Of a DNA stretch of 64,000 bases, positions 17,774-27,691 are shown one piece after another. The translations under genes were made by a program, and so were the position numbers. Numbering within the stretch: position 1 is the stretch's first letter; each line of letters begins with the position of its first letter. Source of the stretch: Chryseobacterium artocarpi (lineage in GTDB: Bacteria > Bacteroidota > Bacteroidia > Flavobacteriales > Weeksellaceae); assembly GCF_001684975.1 (NCBI RefSeq), contig NZ_MAYH01000048.1, forward strand, positions 248,001 to 312,000, in the 5' to 3' direction. Below the pieces are notes generated by a model, which did no database searches, was not told where the DNA came from, and saw only the letters and a list, made by a program, of their open reading frames with translations.

Positions 17774-18451
17774 ATGAGAACATTTCTAATTGGATTTTTT
17801 TTGCTGTCTTTTAATATAGTAAGATCACAAACGTACTATCAACTTTATTACAATTTAGAATTACAGGCACAGGTGACTGCCAATCAAGCCGCAAGAGTTG
17901 CTTCTGAAAAACTCTATCAAAAATCTTATGAGAAGCAGAGAAAAGCTTATGATGACATCAAGGAAAAAGCCACCCAAGTAGTAGTTATGAAGAATCATAT
18001 TTACAACCAGCTTCGTAATGTTAATTCAGCATTGAAACAGGGAAAACAGTTGGAGGGCATCTATAATGACTTTACAAAATTGATAGGAAACATGGAAAAA
18101 ATGCTGGAGCTTTCAGCTCAAAAGCCTCAGTATGCTGTATTAATTACAAATTACTATTCTAAACTTTATCTGCACGCTATGAATTCTTATGAAAATATAA
18201 GTGAATCTGTATTGAACGAAGAAAATGATTTTCTTATGGATAGCTACGACAGACAGAAAGTTCTGTCGAAAATACAACATGAAATAAAAATCATGAACGG
18301 CTGGACAGTACATATAATTAATTATCTGAAAAACGCTGAAAAGAAACCCTATTTCAGACATATAGGTGTATTCAATAGCTGGTATATAAGAGATAAGGGT
18401 TTAATCCAAAACATCATTAATAATTACAACTATAATCTAAATGGTTGGTAA
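17774..18451 (+). CDS. TraI-like secreted conjugation protein, copy 3 of 3
   Basis: 225 residues from ATG 17774, one base after the stop of copy 2. An upstream in-frame start at 17756 lies inside copy 2 and would spoil the signal peptide (MRTFLIGFFLLSFNIVRSQ). The mature part is helical with many Tyr/Gln, and the C-terminus IRDKGLIQNIINN aligns with copies 1 and 2. Function is inferred only from position and similarity to them. Confidence 0.65.
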   Translation: MRTFLIGFFLLSFNIVRSQTYYQLYYNLELQAQVTANQAARVASEKLYQKSYEKQRKAYDDIKEKATQVVVMKNHIYNQLRNVNSALKQGKQLEGIYNDFTKLIGNMEKMLELSAQKPQYAVLITNYYSKLYLHAMNSYENISESVLNEENDFLMDSYDRQKVLSKIQHEIKIMNGWTVHIINYLKNAEKKPYFRHIGVFNSWYIRDKGLIQNIINNYNYNLNGW

Positions 18452-18462
18452 AATTTGACATC

Positions 18463-19272
18463 ATGAGAAATACACTAATACTACTAACAATACTATTCTT
18501 TTTACCTTCTGTAAAAGGACAGACTATAAAAAGAATAAAGGACAAGCACATTGTAGGGCAGGAAAAAAGACAAGTTTTTTATCAATGGGGAGATTGGCAT
18601 CCTGAACCAAAATATTTTTTAGGTATTCAGACCAATTACGCTTATGCTATGGTCTGGGGATGGTTAGCGCCAAGTCGAAATCGCGACTACAAAGGAGGAA
18701 GCGATATAAGACCTCTCAGTTTAACAGGATTACAAAATCAACGGTACGCAACAACCTTGGTTCAGCAAGATAAGACAAGCGATATACAAGAAGAAGCAAA
18801 GTTGACTTACGAAGAAAACCTTAAAGAGTTCTATCACTTTTCAAATGTTACTTCATCAGCTGACCCTCTTTATCTGCTATACTACAAAGATGTACTTAAC
18901 AGTCTGGACAATTTTGAAACGAACTCTTCAGCTTCTTCACAATGGGGATTTACATCATCTAAAGCTTGGGAAAGATTCAATAACTATGGCATTATTGGAG
19001 AATGCAGACGAAAGATCAATGTGTTGCAAGACAAATACAAATTTGCTAAAAGTGTTGATATGCCGAGAGGAAAAAGAATTCTGGCCTATCACGATTGCCT
19101 CATTGAATGGCGCAAAATGAAAAAGTATCTGGCTTACTTAAATAAGCAGGGAGAAAACAGATTCAGAGCCGAAGTAAAACTTCAAAGTTACAAAACAAAA
19201 AATCCCGGAAAGATCACAAAAGAAAGGAGAGATGCAGAAATATTTATGGATGTACTCATGGGACACTTATAA
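18463..19272 (+). CDS. secreted protein of the tra operon, unknown function
   Basis: 269 residues. Start at ATG 18463 gives a clear signal peptide (MRNTLILLTILFFLPSVKGQ), and the TTG at 18445 would not. The mature part is basic and aromatic-rich with a YAMVWGWLAPSRNRDY segment that I associate with proteins found next to TraI/TraJ in Bacteroidetes elements, possibly DUF5045. It lies directly between the TraI-like trio and TraJ, so a role in the envelope-spanning apparatus is likely. No catalytic motif is visible. Confidence 0.65.
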   Translation: MRNTLILLTILFFLPSVKGQTIKRIKDKHIVGQEKRQVFYQWGDWHPEPKYFLGIQTNYAYAMVWGWLAPSRNRDYKGGSDIRPLSLTGLQNQRYATTLVQQDKTSDIQEEAKLTYEENLKEFYHFSNVTSSADPLYLLYYKDVLNSLDNFETNSSASSQWGFTSSKAWERFNNYGIIGECRRKINVLQDKYKFAKSVDMPRGKRILAYHDCLIEWRKMKKYLAYLNKQGENRFRAEVKLQSYKTKNPGKITKERRDAEIFMDVLMGHL

Positions 19273-19283
19273 CCAAAAAAAAT

Positions 19284-20456
19284 ATGAAACGAGAAACGAT
19301 TTTAAAAAGCATTATGAAAGTAATGCTTTTATTCATTCCCTCCCTTGCATTTTCACAGGATACTCACAGCGATGAATATTACCAAAAGGCAATGGATTTT
19401 CTACAGGGAGAAGGAATTTTGGAAGGATGGTTTACTGAAAAATTCCTGCCATTATATGATAGCTTTATGACCGCTGAATATGGACAATTTATATTATTCG
19501 GGCAAGCAGTAGCAGGATTAGGAGCACTACTATATCTAGGTAACATAGGCTGGCAGATGGTCAGCGGAGATCGAGAATGGGAAATTGTTCCAATGCTAAA
19601 ACCCTTTGCTATTGGACTGGTCATTATGAATTGGGTATCATTTGTAGGTGTTCTTAGAACACCATTGATAAAACTACAAGATGTATCAGAAAGCAGCTTT
19701 ATCGAAAGTCAGCAGGAACTAAATTCATTAAGATGGGTAAGGTTTAAAAAACAACAGCAGGTTGTAGACAGAATTGTTGAAGAACAGGCAAAAGCTCAAG
19801 CTGAGATTCAACAGCAGGAAGCTGGAGACAAATCTTTAATTGAGGAAGGTCTTGATATGGTCGGCGACGGATTAACAAGTCTAATGAGTCCGGTGTATGA
19901 ACTATACCTTCGATTACAGGTGGGATTGCAATTAGCTATCTCAAGTGCGTTAGAATTAATTGGATTATGGATATTGAGAATATGTGTGTATGGGATATTT
20001 TTTATTCAACTTATATTTTCTACCATCCTGATAATTATAGGTCCGATTCCTGTTGGTTTATCTGTATTTCCCGCATTTTCAAGTTTTCTCACACAATGGG
20101 TTTCAAGATTCATTAATGTCAATCTCTATGGATTTGTTGCATTTATTATACTAAAAATAGGAACACTGCTTCAGCTCTTTGCTTTTGAAGCCGAAATCGA
20201 AAGGTACGACCAAATCATCAATACAGATGGAAGTATTAAGAATATGGATCTTCTGCTCACCTATTCGAGCAGTGGAATCATGTCTTTCGGGTTAGTTATT
20301 GTCTGCTTTCTAATTACCGCAGTCGGAATTTTATGCGTTCCAACTTTAGCTAATTATATAATTCCGTCAGGGGGTGGTAACACTGGAGCTATGAGTAAAA
20401 TGAAAAAAGCAGGAATGGCAATAGCAACAAAAGGAACATCACTATTAAAAGGATAA
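19284..20456 (+). CDS. traJ: conjugal transfer protein TraJ, polytopic membrane protein
   Basis: 390 residues. A signal-like N-terminus is followed by membrane helices near 70-90 and 110-125, a long coiled-coil hydrophilic region (about 150-190, Gln/Glu rich), then at least four more helices and a C-terminal GGGNTGAMSKMKKAG tail. This is the TraJ layout, comparable to VirB6. TraJ is part of the inner membrane channel. It is followed after two bases by traK. Confidence 0.85.
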   Translation: MKRETILKSIMKVMLLFIPSLAFSQDTHSDEYYQKAMDFLQGEGILEGWFTEKFLPLYDSFMTAEYGQFILFGQAVAGLGALLYLGNIGWQMVSGDREWEIVPMLKPFAIGLVIMNWVSFVGVLRTPLIKLQDVSESSFIESQQELNSLRWVRFKKQQQVVDRIVEEQAKAQAEIQQQEAGDKSLIEEGLDMVGDGLTSLMSPVYELYLRLQVGLQLAISSALELIGLWILRICVYGIFFIQLIFSTILIIIGPIPVGLSVFPAFSSFLTQWVSRFINVNLYGFVAFIILKIGTLLQLFAFEAEIERYDQIINTDGSIKNMDLLLTYSSSGIMSFGLVIVCFLITAVGILCVPTLANYIIPSGGGNTGAMSKMKKAGMAIATKGTSLLKG

Positions 20457-20458
20457 TT

Positions 20459-21073
20459 ATGGCAGTTGTAAAAAACATCGAAAAAAAAATAAAGATTAAC
20501 AAAGTAACCTCAATCGGTTGTTTAGTCTTATCCGTCATTATTGTTATAGCAGGTTTCATTTTTTCGTATAAGCAGATTAAAGATGCGAGAAAATCCATTT
20601 ACATACTTGATAATGGTGTTCCAGTATTAGTCAAGCAAACCGATTTACTTTTGAACAGACCTGTAGAGTACAAAGCTCAGATTGATATGTTTCATGCATT
20701 ATTCTTCACTTTATCGGCGGATGATGACTACATAAAATCACAAACGAAAAAAGCATTATATCTTATTGATGACAGTGGTATGAAGGAGTATATGAACCTT
20801 AAAGAAAAAGGCTTTTATAATCAAATTATTTCTTCTAATAGCGTAATGACAATTAAAGCGGATAGTATAGTATTAGATGAGCAAAACTTGAAATTTACTT
20901 ATTATGGTAAGCAGACTATCAATCGAAAGACACAACTGATTGTCCGAAAATTGATTACTGAAGGTTTTTTGCAGGATCTGCCTCGTTCACCCAATAATCC
21001 TCATGGCGTGTTGATTGAAAAATGGAAAACATTAGATAACTCGGATATTTCCGTAAAAGAAAAATTTAGATAA
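20459..21073 (+). CDS. traK: conjugal transfer protein TraK
   Basis: 204 residues. One N-terminal membrane helix (VTSIGCLVLSVIIVIAGFIFSY) is followed by a soluble domain with the TraK segments VEYKAQIDMFHALFFTLSADD and FTYYGKQTINRKTQLIVRKLITEG. TraK is the VirB8-like assembly factor of the Bacteroidetes system. Its stop overlaps the start of the next gene by one base. Confidence 0.9.
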   Translation: MAVVKNIEKKIKINKVTSIGCLVLSVIIVIAGFIFSYKQIKDARKSIYILDNGVPVLVKQTDLLLNRPVEYKAQIDMFHALFFTLSADDDYIKSQTKKALYLIDDSGMKEYMNLKEKGFYNQIISSNSVMTIKADSIVLDEQNLKFTYYGKQTINRKTQLIVRKLITEGFLQDLPRSPNNPHGVLIEKWKTLDNSDISVKEKFR

Positions 21074-21453
21074 TGGAAGAACATGATAAAATTATAAAAG
21101 AAAACAAGACTTCTCTTTGGAGAGGTTTGGAACGATTTGCCGAACGTCAGCCTAAGAAAACATTTTACCTGATGTTCGGATTGATTTTCTTTTCAACCAT
21201 ATTCTCTATTGGAAATTTGATTTACATCCATAAAGTTTCAATTCCGGAATATGAAACATTGAAGGGGCAAAATGTATTGACCGATGCAGCAACATCATTC
21301 AGCTCTTCTCTAAAAGAAACAGAAAAGATAATGGATATAAGAGAAGCAATAAAAGAACTTGAATACTATCAGAAAAAAAAGATGCTGAGTCCGTCCGACA
21401 GTTCGAGAATCAAATATCTACTTGATAAATACAAAATAAAATATTCAAGATGA
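21073..21453 (+). CDS. single-pass membrane protein between TraK and TraM (TraL-like)
   Basis: 126 residues with one membrane helix (TFYLMFGLIFFSTIFSIGNLIYI) and a charged tail ending in a coiled coil. Its position equals that of TraL in the CTnDOT order. Sequence alone does not prove identity. It overlaps traM by four bases (ATGA). Confidence 0.65.
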   Translation: MEEHDKIIKENKTSLWRGLERFAERQPKKTFYLMFGLIFFSTIFSIGNLIYIHKVSIPEYETLKGQNVLTDAATSFSSSLKETEKIMDIREAIKELEYYQKKKMLSPSDSSRIKYLLDKYKIKYSR

Positions 21454-22706
21454 AAAAACTCAATTTTAAACAACCCAAATATATTCTTCCACTTATTGCC
21501 CTTCCATTCGTTTTGATGATAGGGTATTTTTATATCCAATTCGTAGAAAACTCTGGAAAAGACAAAAACAAACTTGCAGAGAGTAAAGATATTTCTACAG
21601 ATTTTGGAAAAGTTGGAGAACGTTCTGAAATCAAAGATAAAGCAGATGCTTACGCTGATTTTTTCGACAAGAGAACCGATGGAAGAACTATGATTGACGG
21701 CTTTGGCGATGAGCATGAAAGTCTTGAGAAATTTGACGATGATCTTTCAGAACGTCAGAAAAGACATATCGACAGTATGAATTACGCTCGTGAAAAAGAG
21801 CGTCTCAGTAACCTTTCGAGACAGGCGAATAGACAATCCTATTACAATGCTATGGATGCCAGACAATCCAAAAACCGGGAAGATGAGCAATATGACAGAA
21901 GTATGAAAATGCTTAAGATGTTAGATAATGACAATAATAAAGACTCAAATACTGGAAATTTAAATAGGAATTCTGAAACATCAGACTGGAAAAAAGACCA
22001 GATGACTTTGATGCGGGAACAGATGATGCTAATGGATAGTATTGAAAAAGCAAATAATCCTGAGCTAAAGAATCAGGCAAAAGCTATTGAAAAAATGAAA
22101 AAAAATGAGAAAGAGATGGACTTCTTTCTTAACTCAACATTGGATGTTACAAAAGCTTCCAAAAGTTCTGATTTCAACTCAATTTACAGGCAAAGGGAAA
22201 ATAATTTTATCAAAGCGGTCATTGACGAAAATATTAAAGGTTTTGCCGGAAGCAGAATACGTATCCGATTGCTTGAGGACGTATATGTAGGAAATACAAA
22301 AATTACAAAAGGTACTCCTCTCTATGCATTAATCAGTGGTTTTTCATTGCAAAGAGTTAATCTTAATATCGTTTCAGTAATGCATCAAAATGAAATACTT
22401 CCTATTAGTCTTAATATATATGATATTGATGGAATGGAGGGATTATATGTACCAAGTTCTGCTTTCCGTGAAATGACCAGATCAATGGGAGAAAATATCG
22501 TTCAAGGGCAAAATCTATCCAGTGGAAGTGCCGATTTTTTCACGACAACATTAAGTTCTGTTTATCAATCCACGTCAAAAACGATATCTGATGTTATAAG
22601 AAAAAACAAGGCAAAGATTAAATACAACTCTTTCGTTTACCTAATTGATAACAAAGAACTTGAGAAAAAGAAAAAAAATATCTATAAAAAAAATACCAAT
22701 CCATAA
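21450..22706 (+). CDS. traM: conjugative transposon protein TraM (VirB10-like)
   Basis: 418 residues. It has an N-terminal membrane helix (YILPLIALPFVLMIGYFYIQF), a long charged low-complexity linker (about 60-220, Asp/Lys/Met rich) and a C-terminal domain with KGFAGSRIRIRLLEDVYVGNTKITKGTPLYALISGFSLQRVN in TraM style. TraM spans the periplasm and links inner and outer membrane complexes, as VirB10 does. Followed after three bases by traN. Confidence 0.88.
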   Translation: MKKLNFKQPKYILPLIALPFVLMIGYFYIQFVENSGKDKNKLAESKDISTDFGKVGERSEIKDKADAYADFFDKRTDGRTMIDGFGDEHESLEKFDDDLSERQKRHIDSMNYAREKERLSNLSRQANRQSYYNAMDARQSKNREDEQYDRSMKMLKMLDNDNNKDSNTGNLNRNSETSDWKKDQMTLMREQMMLMDSIEKANNPELKNQAKAIEKMKKNEKEMDFFLNSTLDVTKASKSSDFNSIYRQRENNFIKAVIDENIKGFAGSRIRIRLLEDVYVGNTKITKGTPLYALISGFSLQRVNLNIVSVMHQNEILPISLNIYDIDGMEGLYVPSSAFREMTRSMGENIVQGQNLSSGSADFFTTTLSSVYQSTSKTISDVIRKNKAKIKYNSFVYLIDNKELEKKKKNIYKKNTNP

Positions 22707-22709
22707 ACT

Positions 22710-23600
22710 ATGAAAAATTTCATCCTAATTTTTATGCTTATTATTGTTTCAATACAGACCTCGGCACAAAGTCAAGTAAGCTCAAAAGTATATAAAAATA
22801 ATCTTCCTGAAATTTATATTACCGGAGATGTCAATCTCCATTTCAGAAGCCCACAGCCTGTTCAGTTTGTTGATCTAAGTACAAAAAATCTTATTGGTGA
22901 CCTTCCAACTGAAAATGTTGTGAGAATTAAAATTCAGCAATTTGAAAATGAAAGTCATACGCTGAAGGACAGTATAAGTGATAAGGAAGACATCCCAATT
23001 TACTACTTTGACAACCAGGAGCTCGGCATTGTCACAGTTGTTGGTCAATCTTTTATGGCTCAATATAAACTGATTTACAAAATTGATAATTCTTCTAATA
23101 TAATGACCAATATTGAAATTTTACCTGAAGATATGCAGGCACTTGAATACCCTGATTACCAGATATCCAGTACTGAACTCAGAAAATATTCACTGGAGAT
23201 TATTAGAAAAAAGGAAGGAAAAAAAATACGAAAAAACAAAGATCTTGGGATCGAATCACAGCTCAATAATGTATTCACTTTTGGTGATTATGTCTTTCTA
23301 GATGTGAGCTTTAAGAATTACACTAACCTCACCTATAATATTGACAAACTTAATTTTTCAATTGATGATAAAAAAGTATATAAGGCGACTAATGTGCAAT
23401 CAATAGAAATAGAGCCCGTTTTTCGACTATACGATCTGAAATCATTCAAAAAGTATTACAGGAATATTTTTGTGTTCAAAAAGTTTACTTATCCTAACAA
23501 TAAGGTTTTAAACATAAGATTGGTTGAAAATCAAATAAGCGGAAGGACATTAAATCTTGAAATAAAATATTCAGATATTTTACAGGCAGATACCTTTTAA
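22710..23600 (+). CDS. traN: conjugative transposon protein TraN (DUF4138, VirB9-like)
   Basis: 296 residues with a signal peptide (ILIFMLIIVSIQTSAQS). The mature part starts with LPEIYITGDVNLHFRSPQPVQFVDLSTKNLIGDLP, a hallmark of TraN/DUF4138, and ends with the conserved immunoglobulin-like strands. It forms the outer membrane-proximal part of the channel with TraM. A terminator-like stem follows. Confidence 0.88.
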   Translation: MKNFILIFMLIIVSIQTSAQSQVSSKVYKNNLPEIYITGDVNLHFRSPQPVQFVDLSTKNLIGDLPTENVVRIKIQQFENESHTLKDSISDKEDIPIYYFDNQELGIVTVVGQSFMAQYKLIYKIDNSSNIMTNIEILPEDMQALEYPDYQISSTELRKYSLEIIRKKEGKKIRKNKDLGIESQLNNVFTFGDYVFLDVSFKNYTNLTYNIDKLNFSIDDKKVYKATNVQSIEIEPVFRLYDLKSFKKYYRNIFVFKKFTYPNNKVLNIRLVENQISGRTLNLEIKYSDILQADTF

Positions 23601-23628
23601 AAACTTCTTTACATCCAAAACACAACAA

Positions 23629-23660
23629 CAGACAGCTGGGAAATCCTGGCTGTCTGCTTT
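23629..23660 (+). terminator. stem-loop after traN
   Basis: Eight-base arms CAGACAGC / GCTGTCTG (23629-23656) with a 12-base loop, then CTTTTAT. It may end part of the traE-traN transcription, with the coupling-protein gene expressed at a different level. Confidence 0.6.
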
Positions 23661-23683
23661 TATATAAATCAAGAAAAGAAATT

Positions 23684-25675
23684 ATGCAGGAAAGCAAAGA
23701 ACAACAAAAAATCTATGGCTTTTTTCAGAAGGCAGTTTATATGCTTGTCCTTACCGAATGTAGTATCATATTTTTTGGAGGAACACAAATTCCGATACTT
23801 CCAAAACTGTTAAAGTCATTTGCGAAAATGCCATTTTTATTTCCACCACGCAATGCAAAATTTGCTGAGCTTATTTTAATCATTCTCATTGCTATTGGAA
23901 CAAAACCTAAAAAAAATCAGAACATAAATATTACGACATCTATTATTTTACCAATAATAGGAGGGCTTTTAATGATATTCGGTTCTTTGTCATTTATAGA
24001 AGATACCTTCCGAATTGATTCCTTCGCAATTACTCCGTATTTCAACATGTATCAAGCAGTTTATGCATTACTATCATTTTCAGGTGTTTTAATTACCCTT
24101 TTGGGAGCTGATAATATCAGTAAGATCATGAAAAACAAGCTAGGTAAAGACCGCTGGAATATAGAAGAAGAATCATTTGATCAAAACAAAGAATTAATCA
24201 CGACTGACTTTTCAATTAACATTCCTTACTTATTCTATTACAATAAGCGTATGAATAATGGCTGGATCAATATCAATCCATTCAGAGGAACCTTAGTGAT
24301 AGGAACTCCAGGAAGTGGTAAATCATTTGGAATAATAAATCCAGCTATCAGACAGATGATTAACAAAGGGTTTTGTCTTTGTATCTATGACTATAAATTT
24401 CCTGACTTGGGTAAAATTGCTTACTATCATTACCAATTAAAACGACAAAGGGAAAAAGATTACAAGTATGAATTTGCTGTTATTAATCTTAACGAGGTCG
24501 AAAAATCAAAGAGAGTTAATCCATTAAGGAAAGAATACCTCTCTACTCTAGCAGAAGCTCAGGAAATCGCAGAAGCTATGGTTTCTTCTCTTCAAAAAGG
24601 CGGAGGCTCCGGTGGAGGTAGCGATCAATTCTTTACGCAGTCTGCCATTAATTTTTTGGCATCCTGTATTGCTTTCTTGGCAAAATATGAAGACGGAAAA
24701 TTTTCGACTTTACCACATCTGCTATCTTTTATGAATCGCAGTTATGAAGAAATTTTCAATACACTGTTTACAAACATTGAGCTGCATTCATTATTATCAA
24801 CATTCAAATCGGCTTTCGACAATAGAGCTTTTGACCAATTAGAAGGACAAATTGGAACTTTAAAGATATTTTTATCGCGTTTAGCTACAAAAGAAAGCTT
24901 TTGGGTATTCTCGGGAGACGAAGTAAATCTAAAAATATCTAATAGAGAAAATCCTACAATTATCGTATTAGCCTCTGATCCTAATACACAGGATATCAAT
25001 TCGGCGCTGTACTCAACTATCCTGAATAGATTACTGAAACAGATTAATTCGAAAGGTAATTTACCAAGTGGTATTGTTGCTGATGAGCTGCCAACTATTT
25101 ATATCCATAAAATAGATAATCTGATTGCCACTGCCCGAAGCAATAAAGTAGCGGTTCTCTTAGGTCTTCAGGAGATACCTCAATTTAGGCAATTTTACAA
25201 AAAAGAAGTGGCAGATACTATCACTGCCATTATCGGAAATATTCTCAGCGGGAGTGCTCGTGATAAAAGTACTTTGGACTGGCTTGAAAAAGTATTTGGA
25301 AAGGTCAAACAAAAAACTCAGTCCATGTCCATTAATAACAATCAAACTACAGTTTCTATACAGGAAAAAATGGATAATCTTATTCCTGCAGGTAAAATAG
25401 CAGGTCTAAAGACAGGCGAAATGGTTGGAATAATTGCAGGAGACGAGCATAATCAAACCGAAGAATATAAAACTTCTGCAATTCACGGAAGAATAAATCT
25501 GGATATGAGGAGCATTCAAAAAGAAGAACAGGGATACATTGAAATGCCCATTTACTTCAATTTCACTGATCAATTGGGAAATGACAATAAAGAGAAAATT
25601 CTAATGTCAAATTTTTTAAGAATAAACAGAGAAGTCGAACTTATAATTCAGGACTTTAACGGTAAAGTTCAATAA
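23684..25675 (+). CDS. type IV coupling protein (VirD4/TraG family ATPase)
   Basis: 663 residues. N-terminal membrane helices (about 15-40, 65-80, 88-110 and 125-148) are followed by an ATPase core with Walker A GTPGSGKS near residue 207 and the VirD4-type GIVADELPTI Walker B segment near 464. Coupling proteins bring the relaxase-DNA complex to the secretion channel. It follows traN after a terminator-like stem and precedes the M23 peptidase. The family name TraG is also used for this protein in other systems, so the symbol is left empty to avoid confusion with the VirB4-type gene. Confidence 0.9.
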   Translation: MQESKEQQKIYGFFQKAVYMLVLTECSIIFFGGTQIPILPKLLKSFAKMPFLFPPRNAKFAELILIILIAIGTKPKKNQNINITTSIILPIIGGLLMIFGSLSFIEDTFRIDSFAITPYFNMYQAVYALLSFSGVLITLLGADNISKIMKNKLGKDRWNIEEESFDQNKELITTDFSINIPYLFYYNKRMNNGWININPFRGTLVIGTPGSGKSFGIINPAIRQMINKGFCLCIYDYKFPDLGKIAYYHYQLKRQREKDYKYEFAVINLNEVEKSKRVNPLRKEYLSTLAEAQEIAEAMVSSLQKGGGSGGGSDQFFTQSAINFLASCIAFLAKYEDGKFSTLPHLLSFMNRSYEEIFNTLFTNIELHSLLSTFKSAFDNRAFDQLEGQIGTLKIFLSRLATKESFWVFSGDEVNLKISNRENPTIIVLASDPNTQDINSALYSTILNRLLKQINSKGNLPSGIVADELPTIYIHKIDNLIATARSNKVAVLLGLQEIPQFRQFYKKEVADTITAIIGNILSGSARDKSTLDWLEKVFGKVKQKTQSMSINNNQTTVSIQEKMDNLIPAGKIAGLKTGEMVGIIAGDEHNQTEEYKTSAIHGRINLDMRSIQKEEQGYIEMPIYFNFTDQLGNDNKEKILMSNFLRINREVELIIQDFNGKVQ

Positions 25676-25692
25676 TATTAAAATATTTAAAA

Positions 25693-26508
25693 ATGAAAAA
25701 AACATTAATCATAATGCAATTATTTATTTTTTCTAATTTCTTACCACAATTTAATACGGTTTCATACCAAGGAAAGCTAAATAATGTAAGGGTCAATAGT
25801 TCTTTACAAAATAATTTTAGCAGCAACTTCTTTTCACATCATATTGAAGGCAAGAATAGAAGAAAAAAAATTGAAAAAATTAAAGATCCTAGTCCGGATT
25901 CATTGGCAACCAGTACGCAAAATGAAGATTCTCAGATGATTTCTATTGAGGGAAAAGAGGAAATTAACAATGATTCTGAGGAAGATATCGATCCAAAAAA
26001 GTACGTGATACAGAAAAGATATCGTAATAAAAAGCTACCACTAATAGAATCAAGAAATTATACAATAGAAGAGCGTCAAATAGTCTATATGCCACTTGAA
26101 AATATGACGGTAACTTCAAATTTTGGAACTCGTTTTCATCCAATAGACAAAGTTGAAAAATTTCATTCAGGCGTTGACTTTCGAGCAAAGAACAATTATG
26201 TATTTGCTGTATTAGATGGGACAGTCAGTGAAGCGGGCTATAGCAATGCGGCTGGCAATTACATAAAAGTACGACATGGCGATTTTGAAACTATCTACCT
26301 TCATTTATCAAAAACATTTTTTTCCTATGGAGATATTATATATGCAGGTGATATCATTGCTGTTACTGGTAATACCGGGAAAAGCACCGCGCCACATCTC
26401 CATTTCTCAGTAAAAGAAAATGGGAAATATATTAATCCCATTCGATTTCTAAACGACTTAATACAAACCAATAACGCATTAGCAGATTACAATTATGGAA
26501 CATACTAA
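25693..26508 (+). CDS. M23 family metallopeptidase of the conjugation region
   Basis: 271 residues. It has a signal-like N-terminus, a charged linker, and a C-terminal LytM/M23 domain from about 135: TSNFGTRFHPI, FHSGVDFRA (H and D ligands) and APHLHFSV (HxH). M23 enzymes cut peptidoglycan peptides; here the enzyme likely opens the wall for assembly of the transfer channel. All metal ligands appear present. It overlaps the next gene by 14 bases. Confidence 0.88.
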   Translation: MKKTLIIMQLFIFSNFLPQFNTVSYQGKLNNVRVNSSLQNNFSSNFFSHHIEGKNRRKKIEKIKDPSPDSLATSTQNEDSQMISIEGKEEINNDSEEDIDPKKYVIQKRYRNKKLPLIESRNYTIEERQIVYMPLENMTVTSNFGTRFHPIDKVEKFHSGVDFRAKNNYVFAVLDGTVSEAGYSNAAGNYIKVRHGDFETIYLHLSKTFFSYGDIIYAGDIIAVTGNTGKSTAPHLHFSVKENGKYINPIRFLNDLIQTNNALADYNYGTY

Positions 26509-27676
26509 TACATTACTTACAGAGGAACTAAAAAAATTCGGAATCATGAATGTGAACGATGAATTTAGCGACAAACTTTCAAAAACAGAAATTAATGATT
26601 TTCTGAATGGTGGAATTCTTATTGCTGAAAATGATAAGAACAGACTTACATTTAAAATTAATGAAGATAAGCTTGATTTAAATGTCTACACTAAAGATTT
26701 AGTAAATCATAGAGATTTATCAACAGCTGAACTTTTTGAAATTGCATCTTCTAATAGCAATCTTTATAAGGTAATGGCTGATTATGGTAATATTACTCAT
26801 ATAGGAACCGATTACTTCAATAAAAATTTAGAAAATGAAATGACAACTTTTGTTGAAATTGAAAATGAAAGAGGTAAAACTATTTTTTTCGGAAACAAAC
26901 TTGACGAAAGTTTAAATAATTTCAAAGTTGGCGATAAGGTTCAGATTATTCAAAGCGGTGTAGAGAAAACAAATCTTCAAACCGGCAATGAGAATTCGGA
27001 AGAACTCTCAAAATATGACAATCTGTTTATAATTAAGCCATTAAATGAAAAAAATAAGCAATTCCAATCCAAAATATTTGAATTAGATAAAAAAGACAAT
27101 ACAATCAAAGACATTGATACTACTAAATATGAACTTCAAAATGTAAATGGACACAGTATTTCAGAAAAGCAGCTTCAATTGCTACGCAAAGGAAAAGAGT
27201 TGAAATTAGATGATGAAACCATTATACAAATAAGTCCATCAGCAAATAACGACGTTAAATTATCGGCAAGTTCAAAATCGCTACTCATTTTATCAATTGC
27301 AGTGGATGGAGGCTTGAGTTTCCTAATAATAAAAGGTATTCAAAAATTGGCTAAAATGCGGGAAGAAAATCAGCTTCAAAAAGAAAGCACAAGATATCAA
27401 ACCGAACTTCTTAAACTCAAAGCCCATCTTCAATCTAAATCAGAGCAGTATCCAGATAATAAAGCTATTATATCAGACCTTAATATTGTAAACAGAGAAA
27501 TCTCAGTTTCGCAACCAGCATTAAGTAAAAATAATAGTAAAGTGGATGAGCGGCAAAACATCAACCTTCAGGTAAACGATCAGGATATGTACCAAGATAA
27601 TAATAAAAGGAAAGATCAGGAAAAACAAATTTCCGACGATTCTTCAAAATCCTCGACCTATTCGAGAGGAAGATAA
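26495..27676 (+). CDS. element-encoded protein with DUF4099/DUF3945-like parts
   Basis: 393 residues. The N-terminal LTEELKKFGI...LSKTEINDFLNGG resembles DUF4099. A later ELQNVNGHSISEKQLQLLRKGKELKLDDETIIQISPS segment resembles the DUF3945 repeats of Bacteroidetes element proteins. One hydrophobic helix (SLLILSIAVDGGLSFLIIKGI) precedes a basic, Gln/Asn/Ser-rich tail. The start overlaps the M23 peptidase gene. Such proteins often lie behind the tra genes; their role is unknown. The domain labels are from memory of the pattern only. Confidence 0.6.
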   Translation: MEHTNTLLTEELKKFGIMNVNDEFSDKLSKTEINDFLNGGILIAENDKNRLTFKINEDKLDLNVYTKDLVNHRDLSTAELFEIASSNSNLYKVMADYGNITHIGTDYFNKNLENEMTTFVEIENERGKTIFFGNKLDESLNNFKVGDKVQIIQSGVEKTNLQTGNENSEELSKYDNLFIIKPLNEKNKQFQSKIFELDKKDNTIKDIDTTKYELQNVNGHSISEKQLQLLRKGKELKLDDETIIQISPSANNDVKLSASSKSLLILSIAVDGGLSFLIIKGIQKLAKMREENQLQKESTRYQTELLKLKAHLQSKSEQYPDNKAIISDLNIVNREISVSQPALSKNNSKVDERQNINLQVNDQDMYQDNNKRKDQEKQISDDSSKSSTYSRGR

Positions 27677-27691
27677 AAACCAACATTCACA

